Part shown: piece after piece, positions 42,235 to 49,552 of the stretch
Layout of the letters: each line of letters opens with the position of its first letter
Numbering within the stretch: position 1 is the first letter of the stretch
Assembly: GCA_902799655.1 (NCBI GenBank)
Contig: CADCBH010000001.1
Location: 1 to 64,000 of the forward strand
From: an uncultured Bacteroidales bacterium
GTDB lineage: Bacteria > Bacteroidota > Bacteroidia > Bacteroidales > Bacteroidaceae
DNA length: 64,000 nucleotides
Direction of reading: 5' to 3'
Translations under genes and position numbers: made by a program
The notes under the pieces: generated by a model
Databases searched by the model: none
Told to the model about the DNA's origin: nothing
Seen by the model: only the letters and a program-made list of their open reading frames with translations

Positions 42235-44130
42235 ATGAAAACAATGAAACAGTATTTATATCTTGCAGCCGCCATCATGGCGATGGCCAGCTGCTCCAAT
42301 AACGACTACGTGGGAGGCGACAGCGCTGTCAACCAAGACGGCTCTGGCGCTATTGCATTCGGCTTCGACATGCAGAATGTGACACGTGGTGGAGACAAAG
42401 TCGGTGCTGATGCTGCAACCGCCTTGCAGAACCAATTCATAGTATATGGCGCTAAGCATGCTGAAGCAGAAGCTGCTGATGCCAGCCATGATGTGGCAGT
42501 ATTCCAGAACTACAAGGTAGAATATTCAGCTAATACTGCAGGTACAAAAGCATCCAACACCCATAACTGGGACTATGTTGGACTGACGCCGTATGCCAGC
42601 ACTGTAGTATCTCCTGTCGCTACTTCCCAAACCGTCAAATACTGGGACTATAGCGCAGCAAATGGCTATACTTTCTATGGTATCGCATCAAAAGCTGACT
42701 TAGTAGGCGAGAAGGTAACCATTACCAAGACGACCACTGGCACTACCATTTACGACAAGGGTTATTCTATTGTAGTAAAAACCGGTGCCGACCTGAGTAA
42801 CCTGTTTGTGGCAGATCGCAAGCATGTGGCAAAGGCAGACTATAACAAGCCTGTAACGCTGACATTCCGCAATATCGGTTCTCGTGTCCGTGTGGGGTTC
42901 TACGAGACCATTCCTGGCTACAAGGTCAAGATTGACAAGTTCTATGTTGATGGCGATGCAACAGCAGCTGTTACCACGTTTGGTGCCATGGACGTAGCAA
43001 ATGCAACGAACTTTGCTGCTGCCCTGCAGAACATCAAGACCAATCCATCGACAAGCAACACGCTGGCTGTTTCTTATTACAATGGCACTGATGGTCCTGT
43101 GAACCAGATGAAGCTATCGTCTTCTACGGCTGAATACGACTACTCATTAGTTCTCGGAACAGGCGTTGTTGCTGCTACCGAGCTGGCCACCTCATCTGCT
43201 ACGCCGACATGGGACAAGGAAGGCGGTGCCTATACGATGGTATTCCCCTTCGAGGCTAACGACAACCCCATGTTAGTCAAAGTGGACTATACCCTGACCG
43301 CTGAAGACGGTGGCGGTGAGACCATCGCGGTTAAAGGTGCTAATGTCGTAGTGCCCGCGCAGTATGTGAAATGGAAGGGCAATTTCGCCTATACCTATTT
43401 ATTTAAGATCAGCGACAACACCAATGGTACCACCGACGGTACAACACAGGGCCTCTACCCTATCACCTTCGATGCCGTTACTGTCGATGTGGCTGATGAC
43501 AAATCCCAGGAGACCATTACCACTTTCGAGGACTATTCGATAACAACCTACGCCAATGGCTCTAAGGTGACGACCAACCAAGAATACAAGGCTGGCGAGA
43601 CCATCTATGTCGTTAAGACCAACAACGCATCTGCAGGTGCCGTAGTAGCTCCCACTGCTATTGGTGAGGCCGCTAGCAATGCACAGGTATATACAGCAAC
43701 CACCACTGGTGATCCCATCTCAGAAGCCACTATCAAGGCTAAGCTGACTGGTTCTCCCAATGGCATTACGTTGACGGCTACCACCAGTGGTGAAGCAGCA
43801 TCCCTCGTTCAGAACGTGCCTGCTGCTGATGCTTCAAACTTCGACTTTGGAGCAAATGGTGCCGTGAAATTCACACCTTCACCAGCTGCAGCCGCAACAT
43901 ACGTCTATGTATTCACCCGCACAGCCTATGTTGCTCCGACATATACTGCTGTTGGTGCTGCAACATGGACTGCCGGAACATACTATTTCAAGACAGACAA
44001 TGATGTATATTATCCTGCAGCAGGCATTAGCGAGGCCAACTTCGACACCTACAAAGCTTCTCTATACACAAAGACTGCCAATGGCACAGCCGGTGAGTAT
44101 GACATCAAGGTGATCACGGTGAATCCCTAA
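42235..44130 (+). CDS. Fimbrillin-family lipoprotein 2
   Basis: 631 residues, lipobox MASC (Cys20) followed by SNNDYVGGD. It is a close paralogue of fimbrillin 1 across KYWDYSAANGYTFYG, FRNIGSRVRVGFYETIPGYKVKIDKFYVD and QYVKWKGNFAYTYLFKISD; about 70 bases around the last motif are almost identical at DNA level (three differences). The C-terminal half is divergent and ends DIKVITV. It probably alternates or co-assembles with its neighbours. Confidence 0.88.
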   Translation: MKTMKQYLYLAAAIMAMASCSNNDYVGGDSAVNQDGSGAIAFGFDMQNVTRGGDKVGADAATALQNQFIVYGAKHAEAEAADASHDVAVFQNYKVEYSANTAGTKASNTHNWDYVGLTPYASTVVSPVATSQTVKYWDYSAANGYTFYGIASKADLVGEKVTITKTTTGTTIYDKGYSIVVKTGADLSNLFVADRKHVAKADYNKPVTLTFRNIGSRVRVGFYETIPGYKVKIDKFYVDGDATAAVTTFGAMDVANATNFAAALQNIKTNPSTSNTLAVSYYNGTDGPVNQMKLSSSTAEYDYSLVLGTGVVAATELATSSATPTWDKEGGAYTMVFPFEANDNPMLVKVDYTLTAEDGGGETIAVKGANVVVPAQYVKWKGNFAYTYLFKISDNTNGTTDGTTQGLYPITFDAVTVDVADDKSQETITTFEDYSITTYANGSKVTTNQEYKAGETIYVVKTNNASAGAVVAPTAIGEAASNAQVYTATTTGDPISEATIKAKLTGSPNGITLTATTSGEAASLVQNVPAADASNFDFGANGAVKFTPSPAAAATYVYVFTRTAYVAPTYTAVGAATWTAGTYYFKTDNDVYYPAAGISEANFDTYKASLYTKTANGTAGEYDIKVITVNP

Positions 44131-44184
44131 TCCTCTCGAATCAGAGTTTTAATATCAAATAAGACAATCAAAAAAATATAGATA

Positions 44185-45993
44185 ATGAAGACTAGACAAA
44201 TCATCTACGCAGCCCTCGCCATCACAGCATTGGCAAGCTGCACCAGTAATGACTATGTGGGCGACCAGACCCCCCAAGGCTCTATTGGCACCAATGGAGC
44301 GATAAGTTTTAATATGAGTACGCCAACGCCCACCCGTGGTTCTGGTGCTGATGCTGCGACGGCACTGGACAATCAGTTTATTATATGGGGCGAGAAAAAC
44401 GAAAATGGTGGAACAGCAGTCAGCGTCCCAAGTGCAAATATCGTATTCCCCAATTATCAGGTTAATTGGGTGAACTTGGCACATTCGACTACCTCTAATT
44501 CCTCTGGATGGGAATATGTTGGCTATACCCATAGCAATACAGCAAGTACTGATGACTATCAAGCAAACATCACTCCTCATCTTAGTGTTGCCCAAGAAAT
44601 AAAGTATTGGGATATGTCCGCTTCGAATTATGTATTCACTGCAGTTTCTGCGAAGAAGGATGACATTAAGACTGGTAAGGTTCAGATTTCGAAAACATTA
44701 TCCGGCGATAATCAGTATGCTAAAGGCTATAGTATTACAGTCGCTGCTGGTACAGACTTCGACCATTTGTTCTTTTCGGATCGTAACATTATTACGACAG
44801 GTTACGGAACGGCCCCTGTTACTATGACCTTCCGCAATTTGCTTTCACAAATTCGCGTAGGAATATACGAAACCATTCCTGGTTATGATGTATCTGCCAT
44901 CAAGTTCTATGGGGCAGATTTCACAGACGAGAATGAATTTAAGGAGAGTACTACTTCATGCTTTGGAGCAACAGTTGACAATCTCAAGCCAGGAGCAAAT
45001 ACGCTTACTGTCACATATAATAATGACAACAAGCCTGTAGTATCTACTTCTGGAGCACGAGCAACCACTATTACGCTCGGTCAGAATTTCAACACCCTCT
45101 CTACTACCAGCGTTATGGCAAAAACATCTGCAGTTCCCACCTGGGAAACCGCTGGTGGCACATATACACCAGTATTCCCGCGTGAAGGAGTTTTAACAGA
45201 TCTGACTCTGAAAGTAAAATACACCTTATATAATTCTGTTTCTGGAGAAACTATGGATATTACTGGAACAGCTCTTGTACCTGGTGAATATCTACAGTGG
45301 AAGCCTAACTTCAAATACTCTTATATCTTCAAACTTACCGATGATGCACTGACTCCTATCACTTTTGATGCAGTATCGGTAGAAACAGAAACTGGTAGTA
45401 TTGAATACATCACGACTGTTGATAATCATTCTATCACCACATATCAGAACGGAACAGAGGTTTCATCACAAAGCGAGTACATTTCAAGTAAAGCTATTTA
45501 TGTAGTCGTTGATGATGGCATATTATTAACCGTTGGTACAAATGCAAAACTGTACACAGCTACTGTTGAGGATGGTGCTTTGCAAGGCATCACAGAGGAG
45601 ACTGTGGCTAACGCCATAGCCCAGAATAAGCCGGGATATAATGATGGAGAAGTTCTCACTTCAGGAACTAGCTTAAATGGCTATTATACAGAAAGTGCTG
45701 GCGTATATACAGCTTGTGATGATAATGCTACTGCAAATGGTACGACAAGATACTATCAAAAGACTTCCGATTATTGCGTGAAGGATGCCCTTGGAAAGAA
45801 ATTAGAAATAAATGCTGCCACTGGTTTGTCTGCTATCACCTCAATCCCTGCAGCAGACTCACCCACAGGTGCTGACATCACTATCAATGGTGCCAAGTTC
45901 ACACCGACAGCAGCAGGCACTTATGTCTTCGAGTACACAGACGGTAGTGCAAATAAGCACTATAAAGTCATCAAGGTCGTAGCTGCATCTTAA
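44185..45993 (+). CDS. Fimbrillin-family lipoprotein 3, AT-richer
   Basis: 602 residues, lipobox LASC (Cys19) followed by TSNDYVGDQ, nearly the same opening as fimbrillin 2. Core motifs IKYWDMSASNYVFTAV, FRNLLSQIRVGIYETIPGYDV and GEYLQWKPNFKYSYIFKL are kept. From about 44,430 to 45,840 the codons are clearly more A/T-rich than in the neighbouring genes, while both ends return to the local GC-richer style, so the gene looks like a mosaic. The C-terminus contains GYYTESAGVYTACDD and ends HYKVIKVV. Confidence 0.86.
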   Translation: MKTRQIIYAALAITALASCTSNDYVGDQTPQGSIGTNGAISFNMSTPTPTRGSGADAATALDNQFIIWGEKNENGGTAVSVPSANIVFPNYQVNWVNLAHSTTSNSSGWEYVGYTHSNTASTDDYQANITPHLSVAQEIKYWDMSASNYVFTAVSAKKDDIKTGKVQISKTLSGDNQYAKGYSITVAAGTDFDHLFFSDRNIITTGYGTAPVTMTFRNLLSQIRVGIYETIPGYDVSAIKFYGADFTDENEFKESTTSCFGATVDNLKPGANTLTVTYNNDNKPVVSTSGARATTITLGQNFNTLSTTSVMAKTSAVPTWETAGGTYTPVFPREGVLTDLTLKVKYTLYNSVSGETMDITGTALVPGEYLQWKPNFKYSYIFKLTDDALTPITFDAVSVETETGSIEYITTVDNHSITTYQNGTEVSSQSEYISSKAIYVVVDDGILLTVGTNAKLYTATVEDGALQGITEETVANAIAQNKPGYNDGEVLTSGTSLNGYYTESAGVYTACDDNATANGTTRYYQKTSDYCVKDALGKKLEINAATGLSAITSIPAADSPTGADITINGAKFTPTAAGTYVFEYTDGSANKHYKVIKVVAAS

Positions 45994-46002
45994 TCCTCTC
46001 CT

Positions 46003-46078
46003 CCCCTCGCTTGGAAGAAGCGAGGGGGAAGGAGCAAGCGACGGACAAGCCCGATGGGCCCCCAAAGGCCCCATCGGG
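46003..46078 (+). promoter_or_regulatory. Two consecutive stem-loops between fimbrillin 3 and the four-helix protein
   Basis: First hairpin: CCCCTCGCTT (46003-46012) with AAGCGAGGGG (46018-46027), loop GGAAG. Second: CCCGATGGG (46050-46058) with CCCATCGGG (46070-46078) plus inner CC/GG. Neither has a U-tract, so attenuation or mRNA processing/stability is more likely than simple termination. Confidence 0.6.
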
Positions 46079-46119
46079 AACAAAAAACAAAGAAAGATAA
46101 AAAGAGAATAAACAACAGA

Positions 46120-46962
46120 ATGAGCAACGACTGGAACGATATGGCGAATAAGGCCAATGGGGCTAATAGGGCCAATGAGGCTAATGAGGCCAATGGGGCC
46201 AATAAGGCTAATGGGGCCTATGAGGCCAATAAGCCCCATGAGCCCCATACCCCCCACAGGCCCTCCTTAGAGCCTAAGCCATTCTTGCCAAAGAAGGGCA
46301 ACTATCGGGGGCTGCTGGTGTATCAGAAGGCGGAATGCCTGTATGATATCACCTTCTACTTTGCGCACCACTACTTCGTGGAGCGCAAAGACCGCACCAT
46401 CGACCAGGTCGTACAGGCTGCTCGTTCAGGAAAGCAGAATATCGCAGAGGGCTGTGCAGCAGCCAGCACCTCTGCCGAGACTGAGCTGAAGCTGTTGGGC
46501 GTGGCTCGTGCCAGCATGCAAGAGACGCTGTTGGACTACGAGGACTATCTGCGCACCCGCCACTTGGAACAGTGGCCCTTAGACGATCCTCGTACGCAGC
46601 AAATACAGGAATACAGCAAGAGCCACAACCGTCCGGAGGACTATACGAAGGACATCGACAAGCGCTCACCCGAAGCCCTGTGCAATATCGCCATCACCCT
46701 GATCCACCAGTTCGACAACATGATGGGCAGGCTGATAGACCGTCTGCAGAAGGACTTCGTAGAAGAAGGCGGCATCCGCGAGCGAATGGCAGCCGCCCGC
46801 ATAGGCTACCGCAATGAGCAGAAAGCCCGCATCACAGAACTGGAGGCGGAAACCGCCAGCCTAAAAGCCCGCATAGCGGAGCAGGAGGCAGAAAATACCA
46901 AACTGAAAATGCGCATCATCGAATTGGAAGTCGCCCTGCGACAGAAAGGAGGCATGCGATGA
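46120..46962 (+). CDS. Four-helix-bundle (S23/IVP-type) protein with coiled-coil tail
   Basis: 280 residues from ATG at 46120 (the frame is open further upstream, over the stem-loops). Residues 10-47 come from the 9-bp repeat (ANGANRANEANEANG-type). The core fits the four-helix-bundle family first known from 23S rRNA intervening sequences: QVVQAARSGKQNIAEG, then ETELKLLGVARASMQETLLDYEDYL. A C-terminal coiled coil (ITELEAETASLKARIAEQEAENTKL) follows. No signal peptide is seen, so it is cytoplasmic, unlike every other gene here. The Avd proteins of diversity-generating retroelements share this fold, but no reverse transcriptase is in the window. It overlaps the next gene (ATGA). Function unknown. 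Confidence 0.82.
   Translation: MSNDWNDMANKANGANRANEANEANGANKANGAYEANKPHEPHTPHRPSLEPKPFLPKKGNYRGLLVYQKAECLYDITFYFAHHYFVERKDRTIDQVVQAARSGKQNIAEGCAAASTSAETELKLLGVARASMQETLLDYEDYLRTRHLEQWPLDDPRTQQIQEYSKSHNRPEDYTKDIDKRSPEALCNIAITLIHQFDNMMGRLIDRLQKDFVEEGGIRERMAAARIGYRNEQKARITELEAETASLKARIAEQEAENTKLKMRIIELEVALRQKGGMR
46141..46257 (+). repeat. 9-bp repeat array, 13 units, in the four-helix gene
   Basis: Units such as AAGGCCAAT, GGGGCTAAT, GAGGCTAAT and GGGGCCTAT, in frame as (K/G/E)-A-(N/Y), drifting to GAGCCCCAT at the end. Confidence 0.9.
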
Positions 46963-48197
46963 GACTGCTAAGAAGGCTAAGAAGGCTCATAGGGCCAATG
47001 AGGCTCATAGGGCTCATAGGGCTCATGGGCTGTTCCTCGGGGAACTCCGAGGAACAAGTAGGCCCAGGGCCAGCTCCGACAGAGGTGGCCATCACCTTTA
47101 GCGGCCATGAGGAGGAAGAGCAGGCTGTAGAGCGAGGAGCTAACAGGGCGGCCTATGGGGTCTATGAGGCTCATGGGGCTCATGGGGCCAATGAGGCCAA
47201 TAAGGCCTATGCGCCCAATAGCAGGCGAGCCGGCACGCCTCTCAGCGAGAGTGCGACGACCTTTACGGTGTGGGGCTATAAGAACATGAGTGAGAGCGCT
47301 GGCGACTATAGCGGTCTGCAGACCGTATTCCCAGGATATACCGTCAACTGGATTAACGGCAGCGCAGCCTCTACGACCACGAACAGCAATGGCTGGGAGT
47401 ATGTGGCTCAGCAGACCGGTGGTGACGAACAGACCATCAAGTACTGGGACTGGGGTGCCAAGGCGTATCGGTTCTTTGCGGTAACTGGGTGGAGCGGAAC
47501 GCCCCCAGACCCCCCAGCTGCCTATGAGGCCCATAAGACCTATGGGGCCGATAAGGGTAATGGGACCTATGAGGTGAGCATGCTCGCTGACGCGAGCAAT
47601 GCTACGGAAATTGCCGCTGCGCCGTTCTTCTCACACTTGTGGTTCTCGACGGGAAATGTGGGCGATTACCCCGACAAGCAGTTCGGCAAGCCCGTGATAC
47701 TGGAGTTTCTGAAGCCCTTCGCGCGCGTGCGATTCCTATTTAATTACTCGTATGCAGCAGAAGGTGTAAAACTGACTGATGTCAAATTCAAGCCGACGGA
47801 CAACTCCAAGAAGATAGCCCTCAAAGGCAGCGTCACCGTCAGCTACTCTCTGACGGGAACAGCAACAAGGGAGTCGTACGCCACGACGCCGAAGGCAGCC
47901 CCCACACCCCAAGAGGTGCTGGATGCCTTTACCGAGGAGTATATCCCCGAGGGCACTGAGAAATGGTATATCGTATTCCCTACCCTCTCACAAGGCAGCT
48001 ATACGATGCACGTCACAGTCAACGGAACTTCGAAGACTGCCGTGGTACCTGCAGAATATATGAGCTGGAAGCCAGGCTACAGCTACACCTATATCTTTAA
48101 GATTACCGACGAAGGTGGTGTGGAGATCGACCTGGTACAATCAGCAGTCACATCGTGGGCGAATATGGAAATAGACCATACGGTGTATAATTGGTAA
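46959..48197 (+). CDS. Fimbrillin-like lipoprotein 4 with three repeat insertions
   Basis: 412 residues. The lipobox GLMGC (Cys25) ends a signal peptide whose core (MRLIGLIGLMG) is encoded by 9-bp repeats. Two further arrays encode hydrophilic linkers in the mature protein: YEAHGAHGANEANKAY near 66-85 and AYEAHKTYGADKGNGTYE near 188-204. Fimbrillin features are WEYVAQQTGGDEQTIKYWDWGAKAYRFFAV, KPFARVRFLF and VPAEYMSWKPGYSYTYIFKITDEG. It overlaps the four-helix gene by 4 bases, so both are made from one message. Likely an accessory or tip subunit. Confidence 0.83.
   Translation: MRLLRRLRRLIGPMRLIGLIGLMGCSSGNSEEQVGPGPAPTEVAITFSGHEEEEQAVERGANRAAYGVYEAHGAHGANEANKAYAPNSRRAGTPLSESATTFTVWGYKNMSESAGDYSGLQTVFPGYTVNWINGSAASTTTNSNGWEYVAQQTGGDEQTIKYWDWGAKAYRFFAVTGWSGTPPDPPAAYEAHKTYGADKGNGTYEVSMLADASNATEIAAAPFFSHLWFSTGNVGDYPDKQFGKPVILEFLKPFARVRFLFNYSYAAEGVKLTDVKFKPTDNSKKIALKGSVTVSYSLTGTATRESYATTPKAAPTPQEVLDAFTEEYIPEGTEKWYIVFPTLSQGSYTMHVTVNGTSKTAVVPAEYMSWKPGYSYTYIFKITDEGGVEIDLVQSAVTSWANMEIDHTVYNW
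46982..47026 (+). repeat. 9-bp repeat array encoding a lipoprotein signal core
   Basis: AAGGCTCAT, AGGGCCAAT, GAGGCTCAT and AGGGCTCAT twice; the reading frame gives Leu-Ile-Gly units. Confidence 0.85.
47148..47219 (+). repeat. 9-bp repeat array, mature-protein linker
   Basis: Eight units from GCGGCCTAT to GCGCCCAAT; read as (A/G/E/K)-(A/V/P)-(Y/H/N). Confidence 0.85.
47517..47570 (+). repeat. 9-bp repeat array, second mature-protein linker
   Basis: Six degenerate units (GCTGCCTAT, GAGGCCCAT, AAGACCTAT, GGGGCCGAT, AAGGGTAAT, GGGACCTAT) inside a predicted surface loop. Confidence 0.75.
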
Positions 48198-48207
48198 GAA
48201 AAAAGAA

Positions 48208-49515
48208 ATGAAGAAAGAACAGCAACATAGAATAAAGCGGATGGGGCTCATGGGGCTCTTGGGGCCAATGGGGCTAATGAGGCTAATGAGGCTAATGAGG
48301 CCAATGGGGCTCATGGGGCTTATAGGGCTCATAGGGCTCATGGGGCTCGCAGGATGCTCGAAGGACGAGGCTGCAGAGCCGATAACAGAGAGGTCTGCGG
48401 AGGTGCAGTTAGCGGGCTATGTGGCTGGATATGAGGAGGCTATTAGGGCTAATAGGGCCTATGGGGCCTATGGGGCTAATGGGGCTAATGGGGCCTATGA
48501 GGCCAATGAGGCCAATGAGCCCAATGGGGCCTATGAGGCTCATGAGGCCAATCCCATTACCCGAGGCTGGATACCGCCTTCGGGGTATTCGGTGTTTGAG
48601 AATAGTGAGCAGTCTATCAGCGTGTTCTTTACCCAGGGCACGACTGCTGGTGACGAGAGATTCTTCTTCACGAATAATGGCAAGTGGCGTGTCAATGGTG
48701 AGGCTATTGCTGCAGGAACATACCAGTTCTATGGCTATGTGCCCCACGACAAGAGCATCACGACAACAGTGACTCACTTGGATAACTCATCGTCGTATGC
48801 TGACGGTGCTGTGCTGACGCTGTCGAACGTGCCTACCGTCACACCTTCCGACTACTGCGTGATGATTGGTGCGAAGAATGGAAAAGACGACTACAATGCC
48901 AATAACAACTATAGCATCACTGGTCTGCAGCGAGGCAATTTCCAGTATGTGGCCACGGGAGGCGGCAACAACTACGTGTTCCTACTGTTCGACCACCTCT
49001 TCTCTGCCATGCGCCTGCGCATGAGGGTATTACCAGACTATAATGCTGAGCGCACTATCAAGCTGAAAGAGCTGAAACTGAGGACGTTCGCCAATGAGAC
49101 GCCCACCAAGAAGAAGACGACTATCACCATTACGCTGACAGCTAATAACGAAGCCAACGACCCGATTACGAACGTGCTATTCACACCGTATGGTGAGGCT
49201 ACAGAAGCTGGCAGCATGTACATCTCGGAAGATGGCTTTGAGCTTACCGAGGATTTCCAGGAGTTCACTGGCCACTTCATGCCTCAGGGTGTTGACAAGG
49301 TTATCTTAGAGAGCACCTACGATGTCTATGACAAGAAGGGCAATCTTGTACGCCCAAGCTGCACAGCCTCGAATACGATTAACCTCAATATGTTCTCAGG
49401 ACAGAGCGAGGCATTGCGAGGACGCAGATATACCGTCAATCTGACGATTAACCCGACATACCTCTATGTACTGTCGGAACCAGACTTGGATGATCCCACT
49501 GTAGTAGTTGAGTAA
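48208..49515 (+). CDS. Fimbrillin-like lipoprotein 5 with repeat-built signal peptide
   Basis: 435 residues. The signal peptide is unusually long (lipobox LAGC, Cys50) because twelve 9-bp units encode MGL, MRL and IGL triplets; several in-frame ATGs in the array could serve as start, for example codon 12. A second array of 13 units encodes an Ala/Asn/Gly/Tyr/Glu linker at about 77-115. The rest is fimbrillin-like: ITRGWIPPSGYSVFEN, SISVFFTQG, YQFYGYVPHDKSI, FDHLFSAMRLRMRVLPDY, RGRRYTVNLTINPTYLYVLSEP. It begins 10 bases after the previous stop and precedes the giant adhesin, so it may be a tip or anchor subunit. Confidence 0.82.
   Translation: MKKEQQHRIKRMGLMGLLGPMGLMRLMRLMRPMGLMGLIGLIGLMGLAGCSKDEAAEPITERSAEVQLAGYVAGYEEAIRANRAYGAYGANGANGAYEANEANEPNGAYEAHEANPITRGWIPPSGYSVFENSEQSISVFFTQGTTAGDERFFFTNNGKWRVNGEAIAAGTYQFYGYVPHDKSITTTVTHLDNSSSYADGAVLTLSNVPTVTPSDYCVMIGAKNGKDDYNANNNYSITGLQRGNFQYVATGGGNNYVFLLFDHLFSAMRLRMRVLPDYNAERTIKLKELKLRTFANETPTKKKTTITITLTANNEANDPITNVLFTPYGEATEAGSMYISEDGFELTEDFQEFTGHFMPQGVDKVILESTYDVYDKKGNLVRPSCTASNTINLNMFSGQSEALRGRRYTVNLTINPTYLYVLSEPDLDDPTVVVE
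48243..48350 (+). repeat. 9-bp repeat array, 12 units, encoding the signal peptide
   Basis: Units GGGGCTCAT, GGGGCTCTT, GGGGCCAAT, GGGGCTAAT, GAGGCTAAT and others, read with ATG at each unit boundary as Met-Gly-Leu or Met-Arg-Leu. Confidence 0.92.
48436..48552 (+). repeat. 9-bp repeat array, 13 units, encoding a linker
   Basis: Units GAGGCTATT, AGGGCTAAT, GGGGCCTAT, GAGGCCAAT and others; the same DNA unit as the signal-peptide array of this gene but in another frame, giving (E/R/G)-A-(N/Y/H). Confidence 0.92.
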
Positions 49516-49516
49516 A

Positions 49517-49551
49517 AATTAGGAATTAGGAATTAGAAATTAGGAATTAAG
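49517..49551 (+). repeat. 7-bp AATTAGG array before the giant adhesin
   Basis: Five consecutive 7-base units (AATTAGG, AATTAGG, AATTAGA, AATTAGG, AATTAAG) fill the gap after the preceding gene and end 1 base before the ATG at 49,553, which falls in a sixth degenerate unit AATGAGA. Confidence 0.88.
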
Positions 49552-49552
49552 A

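Noticed and set aside
46120-46962. Diversity-generating retroelement (four-helix protein as Avd)
   Set aside because: No reverse transcriptase and no template/variable repeat pair was found in the window; only the fold is shared.
46141-48552. Clusters of short repeats that could be taken for CRISPR
   Set aside because: Units are 9 bases, directly abutting, without spacers, and lie inside coding frames; no cas genes are present.
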